From the NCBI RefSeq assembly GCF_001758465.1, contig NZ_MJIC01000014.1, positions 680,608 to 744,607 of the forward strand: a stretch of 64,000 nt of DNA, written 5' to 3'. Below are positions 55,341 to 63,186 of the stretch, in pieces. This DNA is from Marisediminitalea lipolytica. Its GTDB lineage: Bacteria > Pseudomonadota > Gammaproteobacteria > Enterobacterales > Alteromonadaceae. The translations under genes and the position numbers were made by a program. Numbering within the stretch: the first letter of the stretch is position 1; every line of letters starts with the position of its first letter. A model generated the notes under the pieces. The model saw only the letters and a list, made by a program, of their open reading frames with translations, searched no databases and had not been told where the DNA came from.

Positions 55341-55874
55341 TTGAATAAATTGGATTTATCACAGAATTACTCAAACAACACTTTAATCCATTCCATTCTT
55401 TGGACGATTGCTAGCTTTTCTCTCGTATTAATCTATGTATTCGTGCGTTTTTTATCTATAGCTGAAGAGTTTATGCTTAGTGATATTTCGTTTGAGTACG
55501 CAATAAAGTTAGTGAGCGAAATAGACTTTCTGAGCTTGATTTTCATTAATGACTTTTGGTCGATTGGCTTGGGTTTTGAGTCGGGTGACCTTAGGATGTT
55601 CATCGAACCCCATGGAATTATATCTTTATTGCTTTTTTCTGTAGGTTTGTACACATACCATAACAATGTTCAAACGTTATCAAGTCGACGTGTATTCATC
55701 TTTTTTCTGGCAGCAGGGTGGGCACACTTATTAGTTGCCAAGTGCATTTTATTGTTAGGTATTCCGATTTTATTAACAGGCCCTGTTGTAGCAGTAGGAT
55801 TGCTATCGGTCTTTTATTTCTCTTTTGTTGCACTGAGTTTAGATGCATATCTCTTTTTCAGGAAAGTATTATGA
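55341..55874 (+). CDS. Integral membrane protein, partner of GGDEF gene
   Basis: 177 residues from a TTG at 55341, chosen because GGGAGG lies 6 bp upstream; an in-frame TTG at 55305 has no such site. About four hydrophobic helices are visible (TIASFSLVLIYVFVRF; IISLLLFSVGLYTY; FIFFLAAGWAHLLVAKCILLLG; VVAVGLLSVFYFSFVAL). No known family. Its stop overlaps the next start (ATGA), so it is coupled to the diguanylate cyclase gene and may be its sensory or anchoring partner. Confidence 0.7.
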   Translation: MNKLDLSQNYSNNTLIHSILWTIASFSLVLIYVFVRFLSIAEEFMLSDISFEYAIKLVSEIDFLSLIFINDFWSIGLGFESGDLRMFIEPHGIISLLLFSVGLYTYHNNVQTLSSRRVFIFFLAAGWAHLLVAKCILLLGIPILLTGPVVAVGLLSVFYFSFVALSLDAYLFFRKVL

Positions 55875-56572
55875 AAAAAATAAGTTTGTATCTGTCGGCT
55901 GCATTTTTATCGCATTCTTGTTGGGCAGATAATGAGTGGCGGGTCATAGCAACTCATGCCACAGCGATGGGGATTGTACTTTTTGTGAATCTGGTTTTCT
56001 TCAGTATTCTTTATATGTCTTCAATTATTAAAGGTAAGTTGCAACGAACCTCGTTAGAAAAGCAAGTTTTGGACGCTCAATTTGATTTCTTGACGAAAAT
56101 GCTCAATCGAAGAGGTTTTGAACGCCGTTTTTCAGAGAAGAAAAATTTACAGGGCTATTTGATGATTGTTGATATTGATGATTTTAAATTTATTAATGAC
56201 AATTATGGCCATGATATTGGTGATCTTATTCTGCGTGAGGTCGCAGCAAGACTAAGAAGCGCACTCAGAGAAGAAGATTTAGTCGCTCGCTTTGGCGGTG
56301 AGGAATTTGTGATTTATACATCGTTGGCGACCAAACATTCGGCGTTGGAATTGTCACAGCGTTTAGTCTCTGCAGTCGGGCGAGATGGATATTCTCTGCC
56401 AGCTACTGACAAGCAATTATCAGTCACTGTCAGTATTGGAGTGGCTGTTATAGATGGAAGTATACTGTCCACAAGGGAGCAAGAGGTTACCCAAACACCA
56501 GCCTATAAGATTGCCGATAACAATCTTTATAAAGCTAAAAATTTGGGAAAAAATAGAGCCGTTATGAACTAG
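55871..56572 (+). CDS. Membrane-bound GGDEF diguanylate cyclase
   Basis: 233 residues. A signal-like N-terminus and one membrane helix (ATAMGIVLFVNLVFFSILYMSSI) precede a complete GGDEF domain. DFLTKMLNRRGFERRF opens it, VDIDDFKFINDNYGHDIGD holds the metal Asp, and the active loop is RFGGEEFVIY. The C-terminal ADNNLYKAKNLGKNRAV is standard. No clear RxxD inhibitory site is seen before the GGEEF loop. It should make c-di-GMP. The start overlaps the upstream membrane-protein gene. Confidence 0.9.
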   Translation: MKKISLYLSAAFLSHSCWADNEWRVIATHATAMGIVLFVNLVFFSILYMSSIIKGKLQRTSLEKQVLDAQFDFLTKMLNRRGFERRFSEKKNLQGYLMIVDIDDFKFINDNYGHDIGDLILREVAARLRSALREEDLVARFGGEEFVIYTSLATKHSALELSQRLVSAVGRDGYSLPATDKQLSVTVSIGVAVIDGSILSTREQEVTQTPAYKIADNNLYKAKNLGKNRAVMN

Positions 56573-56737
56573 GCTTTGGAACATTATTGATATAGGCGAC
56601 ACTTTGAAGTTCTAATTCGAGTAATTTACGTTTTCCACGCAATCCGGCTTGCTTGAACGTTCCGGCGCATATTACACCGCAGTTGACGTCGAAACCGGCG
56701 AGGAAACAAAGCTGCGACGAATTCAATGGAAAGGGCT

Positions 56738-56773
56738 TGATGCAACAACAAAAAAATGAGTGTTACGGCTAGA
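56738..56773 (+). repeat. 36-bp dispersed repeat, copy 2
   Basis: Partner of 55195-55230; both end in ATGAGYGTTACGGCTA. The two copies flank the membrane-protein/GGDEF pair in direct orientation, as expected if that pair arrived as one segment. Confidence 0.5.
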
Positions 56774-57058
56774 ACTCCAGAAGAAGCAAAATTGGTAAAT
56801 TCTTTAGAAAGAACAGTTAGAGATAAAAAAACAAAAGGATATGATTATTAAAAGGTTTTCACCCGCGCGTTTATGTCCGCATAACATAGATGGTTTCCAC
56901 GGCTATTAGCAAAATTCTGCAATGCGTTTTGTAGAAGCACAGAGTCTGCAATAGGTTCAGATTCGCCGATAAATTGGTCTAAGTCGGTTTACCTCCATTG
57001 GCTAACTTGCCTGAACACTGGATGTCCGATATTTAATGCGGACACCAGCTTTGCTAAT

Positions 57059-57078
57059 GTCCGCTCCTGACCAATAAC
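57059..57078 (+). repeat. 20-bp dispersed repeat, copy 2
   Basis: GTCCGCTCCTGACCAATAAC, 17 of 20 matches with 54057-54076, same orientation. Confidence 0.4.
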
Positions 57079-57147
57079 GGAAATATTAGAATTCATCGTG
57101 TTAGATTTGTGCTATGCAGAGTCAAGTTAGAACTTAATCATGTAAGT

Positions 57148-58611
57148 TCAAAACGGGATATCCCAATCGATAAGATCCAGATCATCAAAATCTAAAGTGC
57201 CGTTCTTCGCTTGTTGGGAGATTGCATTGTTGTAAGCTGAGTAAAACTCCTCTCTGAAGTTAATGGGAGTTGTGAGGGACAGTATAAACTTGTGTACTTT
57301 CAGAGGGAATTTTTTGTAATTAACCCTTTCCATTAGCGAAAGATATTTTGATTCTGGCCTGAAAATGTCTCTACAAAGCTCAGATGGTGTAAAGCCACGC
57401 TGAAATTCATCTATCTGATTGTCTTGTAATAACTCTTCTCTTACATGATCTTCTAAATATAACTCATCGGATCCATTATTTTCAGTAGTTGTTTCATACA
57501 TCTCATGGTCTACAAGTGTTGAGTTTACATCCTCGATGACTTCAGCAGGTGAGGTGCAATCATGAAAATATTCTAGGAAATCTATGCGGTATATATCAAT
57601 ACCACGCTTTCTGAAGAGTAACAGAAGTGACTCTTGTTGAAGAATATAAAATCCGGTGAACCATGGTTTGCGGGACGTCTCAAACTTTGTAAATCCAAGT
57701 GCTGTGAGGTGTTCAAAGACATCCAGTCTCTTGTGTTGACCACAGTCGTGAATCATTTTTGTTGTTTTGGAGTAAAGTCTAAGCTTACTTTTTCCAATCC
57801 GTAGCCACACCAGGTCTTGCTCTCCACAAAATTGGCAACTAATCGATTTCGGGGATATTTGATGTAGTTCTTGTGAGTGTGAAATGCCCTGGCCTGGAAG
57901 TTTACATAGTGCCCACTCGTGAAGTCCTCGATAACTAGATTCACTGCCTTGATGCTCAGCAGCCCGCATTTTTCTGCGAGTTTTACGGGTAGGGTGTACG
58001 CCTGCCTTATCTACAGCAATACCGGTAATGATTAACCTTCCGTTCTTAAGGCTCTGAAACGTAGTTTTTTTATTATTAACCCTGAAACCATGCCTGTTTA
58101 ATAGGTTTGTGATGAGGTATTTGGCTTGATATAAATATTGCTTTTGGTTAAAGCTAACGCAGATATCATCAGCATATCTTGTATAGACAAATTCACTTGT
58201 AAGCTTGGATATTGATGCGACGATTTCATTATCAATATCTATCATCGCAATATTCGCAATGAGAGGGCTTGTGGGAAGCCCCTGGCGTGGTGCCCCGTCA
58301 ATAAAGCAGTCTTGAATCAACTCTCGGCTTATTTTACTCGTCACATGATCTGGGGTAATTGCATCGAAAAAATCCTGGATATCGAGTGAAATATTATATG
58401 CAAACCCGATGTGAGGAATGGCGTTTGTAACACAATTCCGACCAGGTAAAAAGGAATGGCAAAATCCATTATCACCTTCAAACAAAATGTACCTTTCCAA
58501 CAATAGTGGGAGTTTACTTTTTAGGTGCTTTTTATATGCTGAACTAGGAATATAGAGTGTCCTAAAAGACTTACCTTTTGGAATCTTCTTAATGGTAAAT
58601 TCAGTCTGCAT
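57148..58611 (-). CDS. Retron reverse transcriptase with C-terminal zinc-finger-like extension
   Basis: 487 residues. Retron hallmarks are present: NAIPH (NAxxH motif, 63-67), LDIQDFF with a catalytic Asp (77), QGLPTSPLIAN (110-120), YADD (146-149), and ITG (195-197, the VTG motif of retron thumbs). The PTRKTRRKMRAAEH that follows is also retron-like. Retron RTs usually end near 300-350 residues. This one continues to 487, with C259-x2-C262 and C290-x2-H293 as a possible zinc site, then acidic and helical parts of no known family. AAGGA lies 6 bp before the ATG. The predicted msr-msd RNA ends 14 bp upstream. The extension may be the toxic effector or an RNA/DNA-binding module; no separate effector is adjacent on the same strand. 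Confidence 0.88.
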   Translation of the reverse strand: MQTEFTIKKIPKGKSFRTLYIPSSAYKKHLKSKLPLLLERYILFEGDNGFCHSFLPGRNCVTNAIPHIGFAYNISLDIQDFFDAITPDHVTSKISRELIQDCFIDGAPRQGLPTSPLIANIAMIDIDNEIVASISKLTSEFVYTRYADDICVSFNQKQYLYQAKYLITNLLNRHGFRVNNKKTTFQSLKNGRLIITGIAVDKAGVHPTRKTRRKMRAAEHQGSESSYRGLHEWALCKLPGQGISHSQELHQISPKSISCQFCGEQDLVWLRIGKSKLRLYSKTTKMIHDCGQHKRLDVFEHLTALGFTKFETSRKPWFTGFYILQQESLLLLFRKRGIDIYRIDFLEYFHDCTSPAEVIEDVNSTLVDHEMYETTTENNGSDELYLEDHVREELLQDNQIDEFQRGFTPSELCRDIFRPESKYLSLMERVNYKKFPLKVHKFILSLTTPINFREEFYSAYNNAISQQAKNGTLDFDDLDLIDWDIPF

Positions 58612-58625
58612 CTCAATCCTTAGAA

Positions 58626-58789
58626 TGCCTGCGGAACTCTCTCACGCTCTTTGTGTTGCTCTTGTGTTTTTCCAGAGCGTGCGTTTATCTGCTCTGCAGA
58701 GCACGCTGGTCAAACTGTGGTAGCCATCGAAAGCGGACGAAACATCACGCCAATAAGCTAGCCAAGCTAAGTAGTAGTGTCCGCAGGCA
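58626..58789 (-). ncRNA. Predicted retron msr-msd RNA
   Basis: The 164-bp segment on the minus strand opens with TGCCTGCGGA (a1, 58789-58780) and closes with TCCGCAGGCA (a2, 58635-58626), a perfect 10-bp inverted repeat. Shortly after a1 is CTTAGC, resembling the AGC context of branching guanosines. Next come a hairpin with a TGTTTCG loop (GCGTGA...TCCGC), much like known msr loops, and an msd-like part with CCAG-CGTGC...GCACG-CTCTGG and an inner TCTGC/GCAGA stem. CACGCTCT and AGAGCGTG form another 8-bp pairing in the same part. Position directly upstream of the RT gene and size both fit retron RNAs. Exact RNA ends and the branch G are not proven. Confidence 0.8.
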
Positions 58790-58886
58790 ACAAAACTCTA
58801 TCTTACATCCTGAGTATGATCAATTAGTTATTATCCATGATGTGCTGTTGATTAAGAATGAAATTTTTGCCTAAAAAGGAATCATT

Positions 58887-59258
58887 TTGAAAAAGCACTT
58901 AAATATTCTCTTTATCATTTTCATAGCGAGCGTATCTCAGGCGGCAAACACAATCTCTTCGAAAGAGGTTCCTTTTCATCATGGCGAAAATATCGTTGCA
59001 TGTGGAGTTCTTAAGGAAGCCTCGCGCTTCAATAAAGGTGTTTACCTAAATATGGACGCTGCTTATCCGAACCAATCAATGACGTTTGTTGTGTGGGAAG
59101 GAGATTTGGCCGAGTTCAATAAAAAATTTGGTAACCTGAATGAGCTGGTAGAGGAGAATATCTGCGGCTCTGGTGTCGTTAAAGAATACAAAGGGCGAAG
59201 CCAGATTCACCTTTACAATGCCTTCTCGTTGAGAATTGAAGGTGATGTCGAGCAGTAA
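58887..59258 (+). CDS. Small exported protein, 123 aa
   Basis: 123 residues from a TTG with AAGGA 6 bp upstream. A clear signal peptide (KKHLNILFIIFIASVSQA) precedes about 100 residues with an OB-fold-like pattern (IVACGVLKEASRFNKGVYLNM...MTFVVWEGDLAEF...ICGSGVVKEYKGRSQIHL). Two cysteines could form a disulphide. No function known. It is divergent from the retron and faces a lipoprotein gene. Confidence 0.7.
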   Translation: MKKHLNILFIIFIASVSQAANTISSKEVPFHHGENIVACGVLKEASRFNKGVYLNMDAAYPNQSMTFVVWEGDLAEFNKKFGNLNELVEENICGSGVVKEYKGRSQIHLYNAFSLRIEGDVEQ

Positions 59259-59342
59259 AATATGGGTTTAGCAAAAATACTAATTGGATATTCAATAGTA
59301 ATAAACTAAACCCGAACTCTATTTAAAGTAGTAATGTTGCTT

Positions 59343-59705
59343 TTATTTAGTAGATTCAGGGAGAAGTTCTAGTCTTTGGCTGTTTATCAACTCTCTAACA
59401 ACAGCGAAGTCAGCTACCCATCCAGACTTCTGGATGCCATCATCATAAAAAAGTACCTCATAGTATTTTCCTGCTTTGCTCCCTGTAAGTTTGAATTTTT
59501 CTCCTTTATACAAGGAAGATACTAGCTCGCTGTCTCTTGAATGAGATGTATATACCAAAAGTGGCTCATCTCGGACATCAACATATTCAGTCGCTTTAGT
59601 GACATTTTCGTCATTATTGCTTTTGACGAACTCTTCCCGTGTGCTCACACAAGCAGATATTAAAAATACAAACAGTAAACTAATAAAAATTTTTCCGAAT
59701 TTCAT
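59343..59705 (-). CDS. SH3-like domain lipoprotein, 120 aa
   Basis: 120 residues. A lipoprotein signal with lipobox ISAC (FISLLFVFLISAC) is followed by a linker and a bacterial SH3-like domain (LLVYTSHSRDSELVSSLYKGEKFKLTGSKAGKYYEVLFYDDGIQKSGWVADFAV). Such domains bind cell-wall peptides. No partner is evident. Confidence 0.75.
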   Translation of the reverse strand: MKFGKIFISLLFVFLISACVSTREEFVKSNNDENVTKATEYVDVRDEPLLVYTSHSRDSELVSSLYKGEKFKLTGSKAGKYYEVLFYDDGIQKSGWVADFAVVRELINSQRLELLPESTK

Positions 59706-60125
59706 GAAACATCCATTTGTAAAAAAACATTAATGTAGCAGCTAAGTATGGCTCAGCTTTGCTAACAATCGTTTGTACGAAAACTATAGATGAGAATACT
59801 TCATTGTTCTGCTGGAGTGAAACACAGGATTGATAAATCATCAATAAACTGAGTTAGATCTTCATTAATGGATTATTTGCAGCGTTGCCGAAAAGTCGTA
59901 ACGCAATATGAAACTCCACCTCAAAATCTTCAGAGAAAATGTCATCAAAAGTCGAAAACATTCAAGGTATTACCTAATGTTTTTTCTCATTCACTTGTGG
60001 CGATTTACATGTTTTTTAGACGCCTGCCCCCCCACCAATTACTGAAACATTTAGGTCAAACTAAGCCTCGTTGGTAAGGAAGCTTCTTTATCAACATTTA
60101 ATGTTCATTAATGATGGAGAAATGT
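59706..60125. other. Region without a confident gene
   Basis: About 420 bp between the lipoprotein gene and the small-protein pair. A 69-codon rightward frame (59868-60077) lacks a ribosome-binding site and has an unnatural composition. I see no RNA gene or repeat here. The promoter for the small-protein pair should lie near 60,050. Confidence 0.4.
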
Positions 60126-60281
60126 ATGAGCAATAGAAAAGCAACTATGACCGTAGATGCGGCCCGTCGTATTCAGAAAAGTACAGCTTTAGCGAATGAT
60201 GGCAAAGTACCGAAGAACAGCTTTGCTGCAAAAGCAATGAGTATTGCAGCTAAGAATGCCCAATCAGGAGGAAAGAAATAA
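60126..60281 (+). CDS. Small SMP-like protein, 51 aa
   Basis: 51 residues (MTVDAARRIQKSTALANDGKVPKNSFAAKAMSIAAKN core). The DAARRIQ...A...GKVPK.SFAAKA pattern resembles the seed-maturation-protein (SMP) motif found in small bacterial proteins. GGAG upstream supports the ATG at 60126. Its stop overlaps the start of the next small gene by one base (TAATG), so the two are translationally coupled. Function unknown. Confidence 0.6.
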   Translation: MSNRKATMTVDAARRIQKSTALANDGKVPKNSFAAKAMSIAAKNAQSGGKK

Positions 60282-60406
60282 TGGCTAATCCAGACAATGA
60301 CAATCATGCAAATCAACTCAACCCTGAACATGATGCCTACTGGCAAAGTCGAGGAGAGGATGAAAGACCTGATGATTGGGAAGAGAGGCTATATGAAGAT
60401 GATTAA
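60281..60406 (+). CDS. Small acidic protein, 41 aa
   Basis: 41 residues, strongly acidic (ANQLNPEHDAYWQSRG...DERPDDWEERLYEDD). GGAGGAAAG lies just before the ATG, which overlaps the preceding stop. The NPEHDAYWQSRG phrase looks conserved rather than random. The coupled pair of one basic and one acidic small protein could form a complex; this is inferred only. Confidence 0.6.
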   Translation: MANPDNDNHANQLNPEHDAYWQSRGEDERPDDWEERLYEDD

Positions 60407-60454
60407 CGACTATTCGTGAATCATTAGATGTACTAGCAACTAATAAGCCAACAC

Positions 60455-60499
60455 AAGTTAAGCTAACAGCCGTTAGCCTAATGAGCGTTAGCTTAACTT
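60455..60499. repeat. attC-like long inverted repeat
   Basis: AAGTTAAGCTAAC (60455-60467) and GTTAGCTTAACTT (60487-60499) are perfect 13-bp inverted repeats around a 19-nt loop that contains another GTTAGCC. The outer boxes resemble integron R''/R' (RYYYAAC...GTTRRRY). It is shorter than most attC sites and no integrase is visible. It could be a cassette scar or a transcription terminator without a T-run. Confidence 0.5.
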
Positions 60500-60527
60500 A
60501 AATTTGGACTTCTTTAGATTCCAGACA

Positions 60528-60553
60528 TTGCAGAGATAGGACTATCTCTGCAA
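60528..60553. terminator. 12-bp perfect hairpin after the AbiEi-like gene
   Basis: TTGCAGAGATAG and CTATCTCTGCAA are perfectly complementary with a 2-nt spacer. It lies 60 bp downstream of the leftward AbiEi-like gene, so it may terminate that transcript. There is no T-run. A dimeric operator is the alternative. Confidence 0.45.
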
Positions 60554-60615
60554 ATATTATTGACGCAAACGCGCAATCAACCGATTTGCAAAGAAGTACA
60601 GCTTATTATTACCTG

Positions 60616-61155
60616 TCACTCTTCTTCTGAAAATGTCGTCATTTCTATCATGTGAGTGTTTCGACCAATTCGTTTCAAGTCTCGAACCGCCGCTGTTTTA
60701 GTCGCTAATCTAAGTGGGCGTTCTGGCTGAATGGTGTGCGCCAGGATATCAATGACACTTCGCTTGGTGTGCGTAAACTCGATTATTCCATAGTTGGTTT
60801 TGTATGTGCCTTTTGAACCTGTAGTCATGATGGTAAGTCGATTTGGAATCTGGGAGATGATTCCATATGCGGATAAAGCTGACTCATTGCTGATGTAATT
60901 GTAGTGACCTCGACGAAGCGCAATCGCGATATGCTCGATTGTACTTGAGGATTTTTTGTATCTTGAGAATCCGTATAAATAAACCCCTCTTGCCACGCGT
61001 TCAAGTAGCCCTGCCCGTACAAAACGGGCAAGACTGTCATTCAATGTTCTTTCTGAGTCTTCGTGAAAGATTTTTGCCAAATCTCTATGCAGAAATACAT
61101 ATCGACCTGCTTCATCAAAGCTATTGAGTCTGCTGATAGCTACTTGAAGCTTCAT
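60616..61155 (-). CDS. AbiEi-like type IV antitoxin/regulator without visible toxin
   Basis: 179 residues. The N-terminal winged helix (DEAGRYVFLHRDLAKIF...TLNDSLARFVRAGLLERVARGVYLYG) and following core (STIEHIAIALRRGHYNYISNESALSAYGIISQIPNRLTIMTTGSKGTYKTNYGIIEFTHTKR) match AbiEi-family antitoxins. In AbiE systems the nucleotidyltransferase toxin AbiEii is normally encoded directly downstream. Here the next 200 bp hold only hairpins and then opposite-strand small genes. So it is an orphan antitoxin, a regulator, or a system that lost its toxin. The length is slightly shorter than common AbiEi proteins. Confidence 0.75.
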   Translation of the reverse strand: MKLQVAISRLNSFDEAGRYVFLHRDLAKIFHEDSERTLNDSLARFVRAGLLERVARGVYLYGFSRYKKSSSTIEHIAIALRRGHYNYISNESALSAYGIISQIPNRLTIMTTGSKGTYKTNYGIIEFTHTKRSVIDILAHTIQPERPLRLATKTAAVRDLKRIGRNTHMIEMTTFSEEE

Positions 61156-61245
61156 GGTAATAAGTGGTAAGTAATTACAGTATTGTGCAGTATAGCATTT
61201 GACTAGGCTCGGTTGGATGTTTATGTGGAACTACTGAACATGGAA

Positions 61246-62562
61246 TCAATAAGTCGCAATATAACTAGCTGTATTTCGTCTGTAGTAGTCCGGCATTGTT
61301 GATAATACCTCTTTAATGGCAGTGACAATTTCATGCTCACTGAAGCCTTCCTTTGCCGCATGTTCTTTTATCCCTGTAGCCAACCTATCCAAACCCATAG
61401 TAAGGCAGCAAAGAGGTAATGTAATCGGGATACGGTTTTCTCCAGTACCTTCATCTATGTTCAACAAGAAACTTTCCAATTTCTTCATACTTGGAAAATA
61501 CTTTCCGTTTCGCCAAGCCCTGAATTCATGGTATTGCTTATCGTTAAGTGCTTCTCCTGAAAAGCCCTCAGATTTATCTTCGATATCGATATAAGCTGCT
61601 AGTTCTCTTTTACTTAAGGGGGTATCTGGCTCAGAAATTACCAATCTGAGTTCGTTCAGCATGCCACCAAAGCACGTTTTCGCATCTTCATCATTTACAA
61701 ATGCTTGTACTGCTCTAGTGACAATTCCTAACCGGTTATTCTTTTCAATGTCTTCACGACTGCTAATTGGAATCCCAAAATAAAATCTGCAACCGATCTC
61801 ATAGCGAGTGATTAGCTCTAAATAGAAGTCCAAAATTAATCTGGCGTAAACGGTAAGGAAAGATTGTCGTTCCGGCTCAGAAAGTAATGTCACATTTTCT
61901 TCTTGCCGACCGTCGAAGTCTTCTAAGTATTGGACGACATCAGTAGGGATTTCTGAATTTTTATCCCAAAACTCCTTCACTAACTTCCACATTTCCTTTT
62001 TGTTTTCTCGCTGAAGGTTACCATCGCCCAGCTTTTTAAGGACTAGCTGATTAAATTCGACTTCAGCTTTACATCGGCTTTCCAGGAGTTCAAAAACTGA
62101 GAGGCATTCGTTGCTTTCCAAGCAACCATGATGTGATAACGAAAGCTTATAGCCATGCACTGCGTATAACCAATCTGCCGCGTTTGATTTTGCTTGTGCG
62201 CTGCGGAGCGTTTTTACAAATAGTTTTTTATTTGAAAACAACTCAAAAGGTATTGGAAGTAATCGCATCCAACTCGCCAGCTTATTGACTACAAATTTTC
62301 CAACTCCCCCTCGATACAACGCATAGAGGCTTTGTTTTGAAACAGGGTTTTTAATGTCGTAAAGCTTTTCTGCATAGTCTATCCAAGCCTTGGGACTCGA
62401 AGGTAAGCCAACCGCTTCATAGAAATTAGATATGTGAGGTAGAAAAAAAGACGTGGAGTTTAGAGCAAGTAATCGGATCTTGTTGTTTTCATCTGCACTT
62501 GTAATTAAATCACTTTCAAATTTTTGAATCGCAGCCTCTTTGGGGGTGACATCGTTGTCCAT
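61246..62562 (-). CDS. Hypothetical protein, 438 aa
   Basis: 438 residues, soluble, mostly helical, no signal peptide. No domain recognised. AAGGAAA 7 bp before the ATG supports the start. The C-terminal phrases AYIDIEDKSEGFSGEALNDKQYHEFRAWRNGKYFPSMKKLESFL look like a helix-turn-helix-type regulator. It lies 82 bp after the next leftward gene upstream and 90 bp before the AbiEi-like gene, so they may form one transcript. Confidence 0.65.
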   Translation of the reverse strand: MDNDVTPKEAAIQKFESDLITSADENNKIRLLALNSTSFFLPHISNFYEAVGLPSSPKAWIDYAEKLYDIKNPVSKQSLYALYRGGVGKFVVNKLASWMRLLPIPFELFSNKKLFVKTLRSAQAKSNAADWLYAVHGYKLSLSHHGCLESNECLSVFELLESRCKAEVEFNQLVLKKLGDGNLQRENKKEMWKLVKEFWDKNSEIPTDVVQYLEDFDGRQEENVTLLSEPERQSFLTVYARLILDFYLELITRYEIGCRFYFGIPISSREDIEKNNRLGIVTRAVQAFVNDEDAKTCFGGMLNELRLVISEPDTPLSKRELAAYIDIEDKSEGFSGEALNDKQYHEFRAWRNGKYFPSMKKLESFLLNIDEGTGENRIPITLPLCCLTMGLDRLATGIKEHAAKEGFSEHEIVTAIKEVLSTMPDYYRRNTASYIATY

Positions 62563-62643
62563 TCATATTTCCTTGATGGTAGTTTCTTTAGCTACTTTAA
62601 ACGAGGTTAAATGATTAATTTAGTGCTTCCTTATCTGGCCAAT

Positions 62644-63159
62644 TTAAAAGTAACGCTGATACTTGTCTACAAGGCATACTTTGAAGGGGGCCTTTAGCTG
62701 TAATGTCCAGTCTACAACCTCCTGAAAGTAAGATGCACCTGAGCAAAGCTCTAATGAGCAAAATACGAACATCTTATCATGAAAATAAATCTCTACTGCT
62801 TCTGTCGGCGTTGGAATAGCTTCTTGCCAAATCTTGGCTCCTTCATCTCCTGTAACGATATTTGTCAGGGCTAGTGATGAAATGTAGATAGAACTTTTGG
62901 GAAGATCGAGTTCATCAAAAATAGTGCCTGAGCCTCCCTTTACTAGAAACTCACTCCCTCTGAAATCAACCTTTTCGACATCAAATAATGAAAATGTAAA
63001 CGCTCGCTTGAAAATCACATCATCTTCCACGCTGTGTTGCAGGCCAAATAGCATCCAGAATTTTTGCTCAGTATCGTGGTCACTATTTGCACCATGATAT
63101 GGTGTTACTGCCATGTGTACTTTGTTGATTAAATTGGCTCTCTCAGCGTTTGCATTCAT
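62644..63159 (-). CDS. Hypothetical protein, 171 aa
   Basis: 171 residues, soluble, with alternating hydrophobic strands (VIFKRAFTFSLFDVEKVDFRGSEFLVKGGSGTIFDEL). No family recognised. GAGAGGG lies 7 bp upstream of the ATG. It shares strand and spacing with the 438-aa gene. Confidence 0.6.
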   Translation of the reverse strand: MNANAERANLINKVHMAVTPYHGANSDHDTEQKFWMLFGLQHSVEDDVIFKRAFTFSLFDVEKVDFRGSEFLVKGGSGTIFDELDLPKSSIYISSLALTNIVTGDEGAKIWQEAIPTPTEAVEIYFHDKMFVFCSLELCSGASYFQEVVDWTLQLKAPFKVCLVDKYQRYF

Positions 63160-63186
63160 ATTTAGGCCCTCTCTCTAATAACAGAC

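Larger units (their letters stand above)
56573..57147. other. Gene-poor region with degraded fragments
   Basis: About 575 bp without a confident gene. From 56,640 to 56,755 a GC-richer open stretch reads like the end of a foreign gene (SGAYYTAVDVETGEETKLRRIQW...). It is followed by copy 2 of the 36-bp repeat. A 31-codon frame at 56756-56851 (ARTPEEAKLVNSLERTVRD) has no ribosome-binding site. Copy 2 of the 20-bp repeat is at 57059-57078. It looks like a scar of past insertions. Confidence 0.45.

Noticed and set aside
56756..56851. 31-codon frame MSVTARTPEEAKLVNSLERT
   Set aside because: No ribosome-binding site and it starts inside a dispersed repeat; kept only as part of the gene-poor region.
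59868..60077. 69-codon frame upstream of the small-protein pair
   Set aside because: No ribosome-binding site, odd composition and no resemblance to any family.
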